Positions 17,300 to 24,435 of a DNA stretch of 64,000 bases are shown here, piece by piece. The stretch comes from JBEVJC01 sp040510375. GTDB lineage: Bacteria > Bacteroidota > Bacteroidia > Chitinophagales > Chitinophagaceae. Position numbers and translations under genes: made by a program. Location: NCBI GenBank assembly GCA_040510375.1, contig JBEVJC010000012.1, forward strand, positions 248,001 through 312,000, written 5' to 3'. The notes beneath the pieces were generated by a model, which had not been told where the DNA came from, made no database searches, and was given only the letters and a program-made list of their open reading frames with translations. Every line of letters begins with the position of its first letter. Position 1 is the first letter of the stretch.

Positions 17300-18088
17300 T
17301 TATATGGAAAACTTTTCTTTATAAAGCTTTGGGGAAAGCTTTGTTTGCTTCTTGAAAAAATTGGAGAAATAGAAAGGGTCATTAAAACCAAGTTGGTATG
17401 CCACTTCTTTTACAGAATAATCGCCATAAGTAAGCAGCCGTTTTGCTTCAGAGGCAATAAGTCCGTAAATAACATTCTGTGCGGTTTTACCGGCATGGAG
17501 TTTTGCCAGTTCATTCAATTTTAACTCAGTAGTACCGAGCATTTTTGCAAACTGCGAAAGGGGATAATTCTTTTCAAAATTATTTCTGACTGCCTCCAGG
17601 AATTTCAGGAATAGTGCATCGGGTTTCCAGATTTCATCTCCCCGCTTTATTTTAGCCCTGTTAATTTCGACCAGGATAAGTTCAATCCGGCTATGAACCG
17701 AAATATGGTATTGATAAGGCTTGTTTACCAATTCTTCGTTAATGCTGTTCAGGTGATTTTCAATGATACCTTTATTTACTGAAATAACTTCGTTCATTGC
17801 AAAATGGCAGAACAGTCCATTGTGAAAAATCAACTCGATGTCATTATCATCTTTGCAAAAGAAGTCTAAGGTAAACTCAAGTATAAAGGCCCGGGCTTTT
17901 GAAGATTTGATGATACTGTGTATTTGCCCTGAAGTAACCGTAACGGTTTGTCCACTGGTTAGTTTGAATTCTTTTTCATCAATCGTCATATTTAAACTGC
18001 CGGAAATACAGTAGACCAGTACATATTTCATAATACGACGTGGCTTGTCCAGGCTATTTCCGTTCTCCAGGGTCTTTATTTCTATCAT
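17300..18088 (-). CDS. AraC-family transcriptional regulator
   Basis: A 262-residue regulator. Residues about 1-110 form a cupin-like sensing domain (YVLVYCISGSLNMTIDEKEFKL, SGQTVTVTSGQIHSI). The C-terminal 100 residues hold the two helix-turn-helix motifs: PLSQFAKMLGTTELKLNELAK and SVKEVAYQLGFNDPFYFSNFFKKQTKLSPK, the second being the diagnostic AraC signature. It is the first gene of the minus-strand group with DoxX, cupin and haemoglobin, so it probably controls that set. No operator can be named from the sequence. Confidence 0.9.
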   Translation of the reverse strand: MIEIKTLENGNSLDKPRRIMKYVLVYCISGSLNMTIDEKEFKLTSGQTVTVTSGQIHSIIKSSKARAFILEFTLDFFCKDDNDIELIFHNGLFCHFAMNEVISVNKGIIENHLNSINEELVNKPYQYHISVHSRIELILVEINRAKIKRGDEIWKPDALFLKFLEAVRNNFEKNYPLSQFAKMLGTTELKLNELAKLHAGKTAQNVIYGLIASEAKRLLTYGDYSVKEVAYQLGFNDPFYFSNFFKKQTKLSPKLYKEKFSI

Positions 18089-18328
18089 AAGTTTCCGTGA
18101 ACACCAGGCTATTTAAAATGACCGCAAATGGTATTTCATCTTTGTACAATTAAAAGCAGTGGAAGTCCGGGCTCAATATATTACTTAATTAAAATAGTGG
18201 AAAGATAATTCTGCTTTTTAATAACACCGGAGTTTTTGGTACTGGAAATTGAATAAGGGCATTACTTTGAAAGGCTCAAAGAAGTATGCAGTTATTCAAT
18301 CAGTCTTATTCTGTTACACTCCGGACCG

Positions 18329-19258
18329 TCATGAGGTCATTTCCACTTCGGCAGCTTCATGAGATAGGGTTGGCAATAACCGCCACTGGGCGGGCACCTG
18401 TAGGATTAATGCTTCCAGCAGCCTGGAGATAACGATAGCCAGTACCTGTTCCCGGAGTTTGCTATCCGTAGGGGCAGGCGCTTCAGTCTGGGTTATGGAG
18501 CCGAAAAAACAGAGTTGAATTGTATGGGAAATGCGTTTCATAACGGCAGGCAGCAGGATGGCATTAGTATGTGTTGCAATTTTTAATAACCCGGCGGAGA
18601 TTGGTCTGGGTCGCCCGAATAATTGCGTTTCATTAGCCTTATGATTGTTGTATACAAAGTCGGGGTAGGTGAGAAACACACCGCCTTCCCGGAGTACCGA
18701 AAGTATTTGCCTGATGCCGGAGATGGTATCAGTCGCAAACAATGACCTGTGTTCTGGATGACGCTCCAGGTAACTATCCATATTTTCTCCGTAAAAAATT
18801 ATTTTCCGCGAGGGTTGGTATTTTTTAAAAACAGAGAGAATGCCGTCCACGGCATCGTCTGTGCAAATTGTCATGGGTGAAACGATAATCGTTGGCCGGC
18901 CGATGGTTAGTTGAAGGTGTTCAATGCCGGAGTATTGGAAGACTATCTGTTGATTGGTTTTTTCCGGATGTGTGCCCCTGTGAAGCGCCTCCCGGTGCGC
19001 ACACCAGATGGTATGCCGGATAAAGTCATGAAGGGCCGGTTCACCCCATACTCCATAAATTGTTTTATTGAGTAGTTCCTGGTCCCCAAAAGTATTTTCA
19101 CGGATCAGTTTATCCGCCACCATTCCGATGGTTGTTTCATCGAGCGATTGCAGCCAGGCCCTGCCGCTGGTGTTTTCCAGGTATTGACGTAACGTCTTTT
19201 CAAGGTCCTGTTTGTCCTGTTTAATATTCACAGCTTTTTTTGTATTCGAGTAATGCAT
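18329..19258 (-). CDS. LpxL-like (LPLAT superfamily) protein lacking the catalytic His
   Basis: A 309-residue protein from the ATG at 19258; an earlier in-frame start at 19414 would lie deep inside the upstream gene and is unlikely. The central region matches lipid A acyltransferases: GRPTIIVSPMTICTDDAVDG, then ISGIRQILSVLREGGVFLTYPD, FGRPRPISAGLLKIATHTNAILLPAVMKR. In LpxL the first block carries the H-x4-D/E catalytic pair; here the His position is Met129 while Asp134 remains. It may be inactive as an acyltransferase, or use another base. There is no N-terminal membrane anchor as in LpxL. The gene overlaps the end of the radical SAM gene by 38 bp, so the two are translationally linked. A role in acylating or carrying a modified peptide is speculation. 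Confidence 0.6.
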   Translation of the reverse strand: MHYSNTKKAVNIKQDKQDLEKTLRQYLENTSGRAWLQSLDETTIGMVADKLIRENTFGDQELLNKTIYGVWGEPALHDFIRHTIWCAHREALHRGTHPEKTNQQIVFQYSGIEHLQLTIGRPTIIVSPMTICTDDAVDGILSVFKKYQPSRKIIFYGENMDSYLERHPEHRSLFATDTISGIRQILSVLREGGVFLTYPDFVYNNHKANETQLFGRPRPISAGLLKIATHTNAILLPAVMKRISHTIQLCFFGSITQTEAPAPTDSKLREQVLAIVISRLLEALILQVPAQWRLLPTLSHEAAEVEMTS

Positions 19259-20570
19259 TGCTGCCGGCGATTGAATTGGAAATACGGTCAAAGGCGAACA
19301 GTGATAACCGACATTCGTGATCTGATATTTCATTAATGCCACCAGCCCTTGCCATGCAGGTACCACCACATACGCCCTGCCAGCGACAAGTGCCGCATTG
19401 CAGTGTTTCCACATCCCTTGAGCGGATAATATCTGCTTTTGCGGAAGTGATAGCCTCGTTTAATCCGCCAGCACGCATATTGCCAATTTTGGCAATCGTA
19501 CTGCAGGGATCAATACAATCACAGGCTTCAATAGTGCCATCATAGCTCACTGATAAAAGATCTCTTCCTGCACCGCAATGAGATCGCATGCACATGTTGT
19601 CGATCGGGCCATCAACAAAATTGTTGAGATATTTTAATACAGGCTTTATTGGAAAACCCATAAAATGCCCCTGTTCTACTTCTATAAATAATTTGTCCCA
19701 GGCTTCGATAAGAATGTCAATGTCGCAATCAAATGTGGAACTTTCCCTTCCGCGGCCAATTGCCTGGAAGAGCGACCAGTCCCAGCCTGCAAAGCCCAAA
19801 TCATAAGTATGGTTCGCAATGTCAACCAGCCTTCCCTGGTTCACTTTAGTGATAGTGCTTAACGCGTTGCATTTTTTTACAAATGCAGGAAATTCCCGGA
19901 TAGCCTGGACAATGGTATCGTAAGATCCTTCCCTTCCGTTATGTTTTACCCGAAAGGCATCGTGGAGTTCTTTGGGACCGTCAAAAGAAATTCCCCATTG
20001 TACATGATGCCTGGCAGAAAAATAAACCTTTTCTGCATCAAGCCTGGTCAGGTTGGTTTGCCCAGTGAAAGCAACTTTCACATTTCTTGTTTTGCCGTAT
20101 GCTTCGCCTGCCAGCACGAGGTCTTCAATGAGGCTCCATACCAGCATCGGTTCGCCACCATGTAGAATAAAATTTACCTGGCCTGCACAAAGATCGATGG
20201 CCTGGTAAATGGCTTTGAGGGCGATCTCTTTGTCCATATGCCTTGCGCGATCTTCCGGTTCAAAATCATAACAGTAGGTACATGCCAGGTTGCAGGCTTT
20301 TGTCAATTTTAAAATAACGGTGTTCAGGCCGTTATTTTTTTTCGGGCTCCTGATCCCGATACCATGGTCGGTCAATAGTTTTGTGAGTTCCGTGACCATG
20401 TTTTGGACATGCGGCTCTTCGATAATCCCCACAGGTGTGCCAACAAGTGGTAAAATCGAACCGACAGATTGAGAAAACATCATCCATCTGCCGGTAATAC
20501 GATCTATCACCATTAGTTTATCCTTGCGTTCCAGGTAATGGAGGCGGGTAATATCGAAGTTGTTTTCCAT
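19221..20570 (-). CDS. Radical SAM/SPASM-domain protein or peptide maturase
   Basis: A 449-residue enzyme. Residues 1-75 form a short N-terminal domain (YLERKDKLMVIDRITGRWMMF) that may help bind a substrate. The radical SAM core holds the C-x3-C-x2-C cluster motif at Cys93, Cys97 and Cys100 (KACNLACTYCYDFEP), LHGGEP at 137-141 and ISFDGPKELHD at 194-204. The SPASM domain has Cys332 and Cys350 (C-x12-G-x4-C), then Cys392-x2-Cys395-x5-Cys401-x3-Cys405 and Cys420, which would carry two extra 4Fe-4S clusters. This layout fits sulfatase-maturase-like enzymes that modify peptides; no sulfatase gene is nearby. It lies 23 bp after the 129-residue protein gene, the natural candidate substrate or partner. 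I cannot place it in a named maturase subfamily. Confidence 0.88.
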   Translation of the reverse strand: MENNFDITRLHYLERKDKLMVIDRITGRWMMFSQSVGSILPLVGTPVGIIEEPHVQNMVTELTKLLTDHGIGIRSPKKNNGLNTVILKLTKACNLACTYCYDFEPEDRARHMDKEIALKAIYQAIDLCAGQVNFILHGGEPMLVWSLIEDLVLAGEAYGKTRNVKVAFTGQTNLTRLDAEKVYFSARHHVQWGISFDGPKELHDAFRVKHNGREGSYDTIVQAIREFPAFVKKCNALSTITKVNQGRLVDIANHTYDLGFAGWDWSLFQAIGRGRESSTFDCDIDILIEAWDKLFIEVEQGHFMGFPIKPVLKYLNNFVDGPIDNMCMRSHCGAGRDLLSVSYDGTIEACDCIDPCSTIAKIGNMRAGGLNEAITSAKADIIRSRDVETLQCGTCRWQGVCGGTCMARAGGINEISDHECRLSLFAFDRISNSIAGSNALLEYKKSCEY

Positions 20571-20593
20571 TTTGAAAATGTTACCGGCGATAT

Positions 20594-20983
20594 TTACTTG
20601 TGTGCCGCTTTGATTTTTGCCAGGGATTCAGGTTCAGTAACCTGCTTGATACTGAAATTGGAGTCAAAGTGATTTTGGAAAACAGCTTTTTCAAGAGCGG
20701 GATTTTCAATGCCCAGTTCAATAACACGGGGATCTTCAAAGTCTTCGATCAAACGCCTTCTGTCGCAACAGGCTCTTGTCCATTGTGCCCAAACGCCGAT
20801 ATCCGCTACTTCCTTCAGGCTTGATTGCAGCCGTACCGAATTTACTTCAGAGACCTTCAGGTCTTTCGGCAGGGATTTCAGCATGGCGTCTGCCTGGTTG
20901 ATTACCATTTCCCTGATTTCTTTTTCGTCCATTTTGTGCAGGACTTTGCTGCTGTCTAATTTGAGATTAATTGTCTTTGCCAT
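20594..20983 (-). CDS. Unrecognised 129-residue protein, candidate substrate or partner of the radical SAM enzyme
   Basis: I do not recognise this family. The protein is soluble, without signal peptide, and mixed charged. Residues 1-60 look helical and amphipathic (DEKEIREMVINQADAMLKSLPKD), as in long leader regions. Residues 62-77 are unusual: GVWAQWTRACCDRRR, with Trp65, Trp68 and adjacent Cys72-Cys73. The C-terminal half is charged (FEDPRVIELGIENPALEKAV). It is the first gene of the minus-strand trio with the radical SAM/SPASM enzyme and the LpxL-like protein, which makes it a plausible modified precursor. The length is large for a simple peptide precursor, so a partner or recognition protein is equally possible. 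ATG start; preceded by a 562-bp region to the tRNA gene. Confidence 0.6.
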   Translation of the reverse strand: MAKTINLKLDSSKVLHKMDEKEIREMVINQADAMLKSLPKDLKVSEVNSVRLQSSLKEVADIGVWAQWTRACCDRRRLIEDFEDPRVIELGIENPALEKAVFQNHFDSNFSIKQVTEPESLAKIKAAHK

Positions 20984-21545
20984 TGTATATTGTTTTTGGT
21001 GAACAATAAAGCGTACAGGTACTGACCAATGTTCAACAAAGGGTATGGGATACCATTGAGTTTGGCTACGTCGATAAGGGTGGCACTTGTCGGCAACAAT
21101 AAAAACAACTAACAGGGGTGTGTAAAGAACAACACAAATTAGTATTGTATTTTAAATAACCATACGGTTAAAACACGCTATTTGGTTTAACAAAAGAAGG
21201 TGTTTTAACGGTAAACGTCTGACCGGTTTTTGATTTGAATGGTCACCGAACAAATGAGTTGATAATTTTAATCCACTGTTACTTCTTCTGCCCAATTTTT
21301 TATGAATATCCTTTTCAATGGTGGAGTTTAAGTTTATTTTAAGGCAGATAAATATCCCTGGCAAATTCTAAGTTTAGTTTCCTCAGTTGCAAAAACTATA
21401 TTTTGTATCTGAAATACTTAAAAAAAGAATCAATTATTATTTCGAGAAAACGGGTTGATAACCAGGGCCTGATAATCAAAAGCCCCGCAAACTTCAGATT
21501 GCGGGGCTTTGAGAAATTTTGGAGGGATTTGACATTCCTGAATCG
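20984..21545. other. Intergenic region upstream of the radical SAM trio
   Basis: 562 bp between the 129-residue protein gene and tRNA-Arg. It should hold the promoter of the trio (minus strand) and it holds the tRNA terminator at its right end. Two weak open frames are present (20956-21108 with a TTG start; 21152-21364) but neither has a recognisable domain and neither is called. No repeats or RNA motif were recognised. Confidence 0.5.
21479..21510 (-). terminator. Terminator of the tRNA-Arg transcript
   Basis: Perfect 12-bp inverted repeat aaagccccgcaa / ttgcggggcttt with an 8-base loop. On the minus strand it is followed by TTTTGATTA. It lies 36 bp beyond the tRNA 3' end in the tRNA direction. 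Confidence 0.85.
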
Positions 21546-21617
21546 TGGTCCCGACAGGAATCGAACCTGTATCTAGAGTTTAGGAAACGCCTATTCTATC
21601 CGTTGAACTACGGGACC
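21546..21617 (-). tRNA. tRNA-Arg (anticodon CCU)
   Basis: The minus strand folds as a full cloverleaf: acceptor GGTCCCG/CGGGACC with discriminator A, D stem GTTC/GAAT, anticodon loop TTCCTAA giving CCU, a 4-base variable loop, and T arm ACAGG-TTCGATT-CCTGT. CCA is not encoded. The anticodon stem (GGCGT/ACTCT) has one C-T mismatch and a G-T pair. CCU reads the AGG codon. A terminator follows at 21479-21510. Confidence 0.93.
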
Positions 21618-21723
21618 AGTCTGCTCATTTTCAACAACTTGCGTTGGCGGGTTGCGAAAATAGTTGGCGCAAGTTATTTAAAAATATTTAGACTGGAACA
21701 ACGGAATTACGGATCTGGCTATT

Positions 21724-22071
21724 TCATTTTTTTGTGATGACATAGGATCGCAGCGCCCGGACCTTCTCGCCCTCAAATTCATAAATATCGCAGTACCGCA
21801 TTTCCGTAACCGTACCACTGGCATCCCGGCATTTGACCTGGCCGTCTACCACGGCAGTGTTTCCCTCAATGAGGATATGATCCTTCGTTGAATCTAGCAT
21901 TACCATCTCACCACTTTTTTTAAAGAAATCACCGATTTCCTTTATTCCTTTCAAATGGAATTGTCCCACCATATCCCATTCGCCATTTTCATGGAACGAT
22001 TCAGTGACTGCTTTTACATCGTTATCGTCATATGCCTTGATAACGCTGTCCAATACTTCCCTGCTGAGCAT
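21724..22071 (-). CDS. NTF2-like (SnoaL-type) small protein
   Basis: A 115-residue cytoplasmic protein with the alpha+beta cone pattern: LDSVIKAYDDNDVKAVTESFHENGEWDMVGQFHLKGIKEIGDFFKK at the front, then strands ending VTEMRYCDIYEFEGEKVRALRSYV. This is the usual SnoaL/NTF2-like pocket fold, found in isomerases, cyclases and binding proteins; catalytic residues cannot be assigned. It lies 12 bp downstream of an unusual SDR protein, and the two probably form a two-gene unit. Confidence 0.75.
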   Translation of the reverse strand: MLSREVLDSVIKAYDDNDVKAVTESFHENGEWDMVGQFHLKGIKEIGDFFKKSGEMVMLDSTKDHILIEGNTAVVDGQVKCRDASGTVTEMRYCDIYEFEGEKVRALRSYVITKK

Positions 22072-22083
22072 AATATTTATTTT

Positions 22084-22905
22084 TTAGTGAGAAATTTGTT
22101 GCTTTTTTTTATCCGCAGGAGGCACGCGATGGTTTAACGCGGCAGTTGTTCCCGCAGTCACGTCAATGACCACCCCGGTGATCATTCCCGCCATATCCGA
22201 GGCAAGGAATACCGCAGTATTGGCGATGTCTTTCATCATGGGCATTGTCTTCAGCATGGTATCGGCCTTCATTCTTTCCATAATGCCCGCCATGTCGGGA
22301 TTTCCATTTTTCAAAGCTTCTTTAAACGCCTTTGAATCGGGTGATCCGGCCGAACGGATAGTTACCACCCGAACGCCATACGGACCTATCTCGGAAGCAA
22401 GTCCGCTTGTAAACGCTTCCATCGCAGTACATGCAGGCCCGAATCCACCGACCATCGGGTATCCGATGCCGCCCGGAGTGGCAGTCAGGGAAATGATGGT
22501 TCCATATCCTTGCTTCTTCATGATCCGCCCCGCAGCTGTGGCGGTGATGAATTGGGTCTTCATGGCAATTTCAACCGGTCTTAAAAAATCAGAGAGCTCC
22601 ATTTCAATCAATGGTATATTTTGCGTGGCTTTGACATCTATCAGGTTGAATGAAATGTCCAGGTGATTGCCCTTTGCAATGAGATGATCGAGGTGACGTT
22701 TTACGGCCTCCGGATCCAACGCATCTACCTGCGCTGCCAGTGCAATCCCTCCGGCTGCTTTGATTTCATTGGCGATCTTCTGGGCCTTCTCAATGTCGAG
22801 AGCAGTGAGATAAAGTGCGGCTCCCTGGGCGGCAAAAGCTTTTGCAATGGCACCACCCATTGAATCGGATACACCATAGATGACGGCGCTTTTTCCTTTA
22901 AGCAT
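22084..22905 (-). CDS. Short-chain dehydrogenase/reductase-like protein without the Tyr-Lys pair
   Basis: A 273-residue Rossmann protein. The cofactor-binding segment is altered from TGxxxGIG to IYGVSDSMGGAIAKAFAAQGA, and VDALDPEAV marks the next strand. The serine-containing strand reads TIISLTATPGG. The usual Y-x3-K appears as F155-x3-C159 in GGFGPACTAMEAFTSGLASEIGPYGVRV, which otherwise aligns well with 'YAASKAALEAFTRSLAAELGPYGI'. Both catalytic residues are therefore missing, so the protein may not be a classical oxidoreductase. It forms a pair with the NTF2-like gene 12 bp downstream. The substrate is unknown. Confidence 0.82.
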   Translation of the reverse strand: MLKGKSAVIYGVSDSMGGAIAKAFAAQGAALYLTALDIEKAQKIANEIKAAGGIALAAQVDALDPEAVKRHLDHLIAKGNHLDISFNLIDVKATQNIPLIEMELSDFLRPVEIAMKTQFITATAAGRIMKKQGYGTIISLTATPGGIGYPMVGGFGPACTAMEAFTSGLASEIGPYGVRVVTIRSAGSPDSKAFKEALKNGNPDMAGIMERMKADTMLKTMPMMKDIANTAVFLASDMAGMITGVVIDVTAGTTAALNHRVPPADKKKQQISH

Positions 22906-23085
22906 ATCGTTGTTTTGAATAGTTACCGTTATTCAAATTTAAAACCGGGAGGGCGTTATAAACGGATCTAACCGGACAGATCAGGGGTCGTTCAGGACAA
23001 TCTGTACAATATCCTGCAGGACCTGAACCAGTCTACACGTTTTAACAATGTCCACGAGGTAGTTACGGATCTAAAACGACCGACT

Positions 23086-23994
23086 CTAATGTTTCGCCCC
23101 GGTCTTCACTTTAAATAAATGTAATACCTGGGGGAAAATGGCATCCATTGTTTCCTCCACTCCCTTTAATGAACCGGGCAGGGTGATAACAAGTGTGTCG
23201 CCCACAAAACCAGCCACTCCACGGGATAACATCGCGAAAGGCATACGGTCCTGCCCATAACGGCGCGCCTGTTCCATAATACCCGGGACCTCCTTATCCA
23301 GCATTGGTTTCACCGCATCGGGCGTATTGTCGCGCGGAGAAAGACCGGTACCGCCCGTAAAAAGAAGTAACTGGTGTTTGCTGGTAGCCAGTTCTTTCAC
23401 CTTCTCCTGGATCAGTGAGTAATCATCGGGAATGGTGTCATAAGTGAGTGTGTTGATGCCAAGATGCTCAAGCCGGTTAATGATTGCGCGCCCTGAACTG
23501 TCATCCGCAATACCTTCACTGATGCTGTCTGAACAAACAATCACCGCTGCGCTGACCTGCGACACATCCATTTTTTTTACATCTGATTTTCCACCCAGCT
23601 TGCTCTCCAGCCGGACTGTTGAGATTTCAACCTGCTTGTCGATGGGCTTCAACATATCGTACATGGTAAGTGCGGTGATAGCTGCGCCATGCATGGCTTC
23701 CACCTCCACTCCGGTTTTGTAAATGGTATGAACCTCCACAAAAATCTGAACCGTTAACCCCTCAATATTATAAGTGATACTGGTATACTCAACCGGCAGG
23801 GGGTGACAATCGGGAATGACATCACTTGTTTTTTTTACCGCAAGCAGACCTGCAGCCCGGGCAAATTCAAACACATCGCCCTTGGGAACTTTGCGGTCGC
23901 GGATGGCATCGATGGTTTCCTGTTTGGAAACACTGAGGATAGCAGAGGCAATTGCAATACGAAGCGTGGAACTTTTATGTGTGATGTCGACCAT
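23086..23994 (-). CDS. moaCB: MoaC-MoaB/MogA fusion, molybdopterin biosynthesis
   Basis: A 302-residue fusion. Residues 1-140 are MoaC (cyclic pyranopterin monophosphate synthase): PKGDVFEFARAAGLLAVKKTSDVIPDCHPLP, KTGVEVEAMHGAAITALTMYDMLKPIDK, and KLGGKSDVKK near the end. The usual His, Glu and Lys active-site residues are kept; the GGKSG motif is GGKSD. Residues about 145-300 are a MogA/MoaB domain (VIVCSDSISEGIADDSSGRAI, LLLFTGGTGLSPRDNTPDAV), which adenylates molybdopterin. The fusion joins the first committed step to a late step. It is the last gene of the molybdenum gene train and is 3 bp after the moaE stop. Confidence 0.92.
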   Translation of the reverse strand: MVDITHKSSTLRIAIASAILSVSKQETIDAIRDRKVPKGDVFEFARAAGLLAVKKTSDVIPDCHPLPVEYTSITYNIEGLTVQIFVEVHTIYKTGVEVEAMHGAAITALTMYDMLKPIDKQVEISTVRLESKLGGKSDVKKMDVSQVSAAVIVCSDSISEGIADDSSGRAIINRLEHLGINTLTYDTIPDDYSLIQEKVKELATSKHQLLLFTGGTGLSPRDNTPDAVKPMLDKEVPGIMEQARRYGQDRMPFAMLSRGVAGFVGDTLVITLPGSLKGVEETMDAIFPQVLHLFKVKTGAKH

Positions 23995-23997
23995 TGT

Positions 23998-24426
23998 TTA
24001 AATATTTTCTTTCCATTGATAAGACTCGTCTTCAAATAATTCTTTTCCCCAGATTGGCAGCTCAGCTTTTATCCGTTCCACCAGTTCGTTACATGCATCC
24101 ATTGCTTCGCGCCGGTGCGCTGCGGAGGTGAATACGAATAAACAGATCTGGCCAGCTTCCACTTTACCGAGACTATGATGGATGTGCATACAAGTGAGTG
24201 GATACTTCCCAAAAACTTCCTCACGGATCACAGCCATTTTTTCAATTGCCATGTCTTCATAAGCGGTATAGTCAATCGCAGTGACGGGTTTGTTACCGAT
24301 CAGGTCGCGCCTTACCTGCCCAAGGAAAATACTATGCCCACCGATCTCCGTCCTTGACTCATGTCTTGATATACTTTCCGTAATGAAAGCAGGTGAAATG
24401 GGACCGTTTATAAAAATATTTTTCAA
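23998..24426 (-). CDS. moaE: Molybdopterin synthase large (catalytic) subunit MoaE
   Basis: A 142-residue protein. Motifs are GGHSIFLGQVRRDLIGNKPVTAIDYTAYEDMA near the front, HHSLGKVEAGQICLFVFTSAAHRREAMDACNELVERIKAELPIWGKE, and a final ESYQWKEN. The HR pair and the Lys of the IWGKE region are the MoaE active-site elements. It receives sulfur from the MoaD C-terminal thiocarboxylate to make molybdopterin. No ATG or GTG is available; the likely start is TTG at 24426, because an in-frame stop lies four codons upstream. It lies between moeB and the moaC-moaB fusion. Confidence 0.9.
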   Translation of the reverse strand: MKNIFINGPISPAFITESISRHESRTEIGGHSIFLGQVRRDLIGNKPVTAIDYTAYEDMAIEKMAVIREEVFGKYPLTCMHIHHSLGKVEAGQICLFVFTSAAHRREAMDACNELVERIKAELPIWGKELFEDESYQWKENI

Positions 24427-24435
24427 ATCCGTAAA

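Noticed and set aside
19258..19414. In-frame upstream start that would extend the LpxL-like protein by 52 residues.
   Set aside because: It would lie inside the SPASM coding region and gives a non-matching N terminus; ATG 19258 fits with a short overlap.
20956..21108. Small open frame (TTG start, about 50 residues) on the minus strand that overlaps the start of the 129-residue gene; its translation looks protein-like (ATLIDVAKLNGIPYP).
   Set aside because: No ATG, no known domain and it overlaps the neighbouring start. A conservation check in relatives would be needed, so it is not called as a gene.
21152..21364. Open frame of 70 codons in the gap before the tRNA gene.
   Set aside because: Unbalanced composition, no domain or signal peptide, no neighbour relation.
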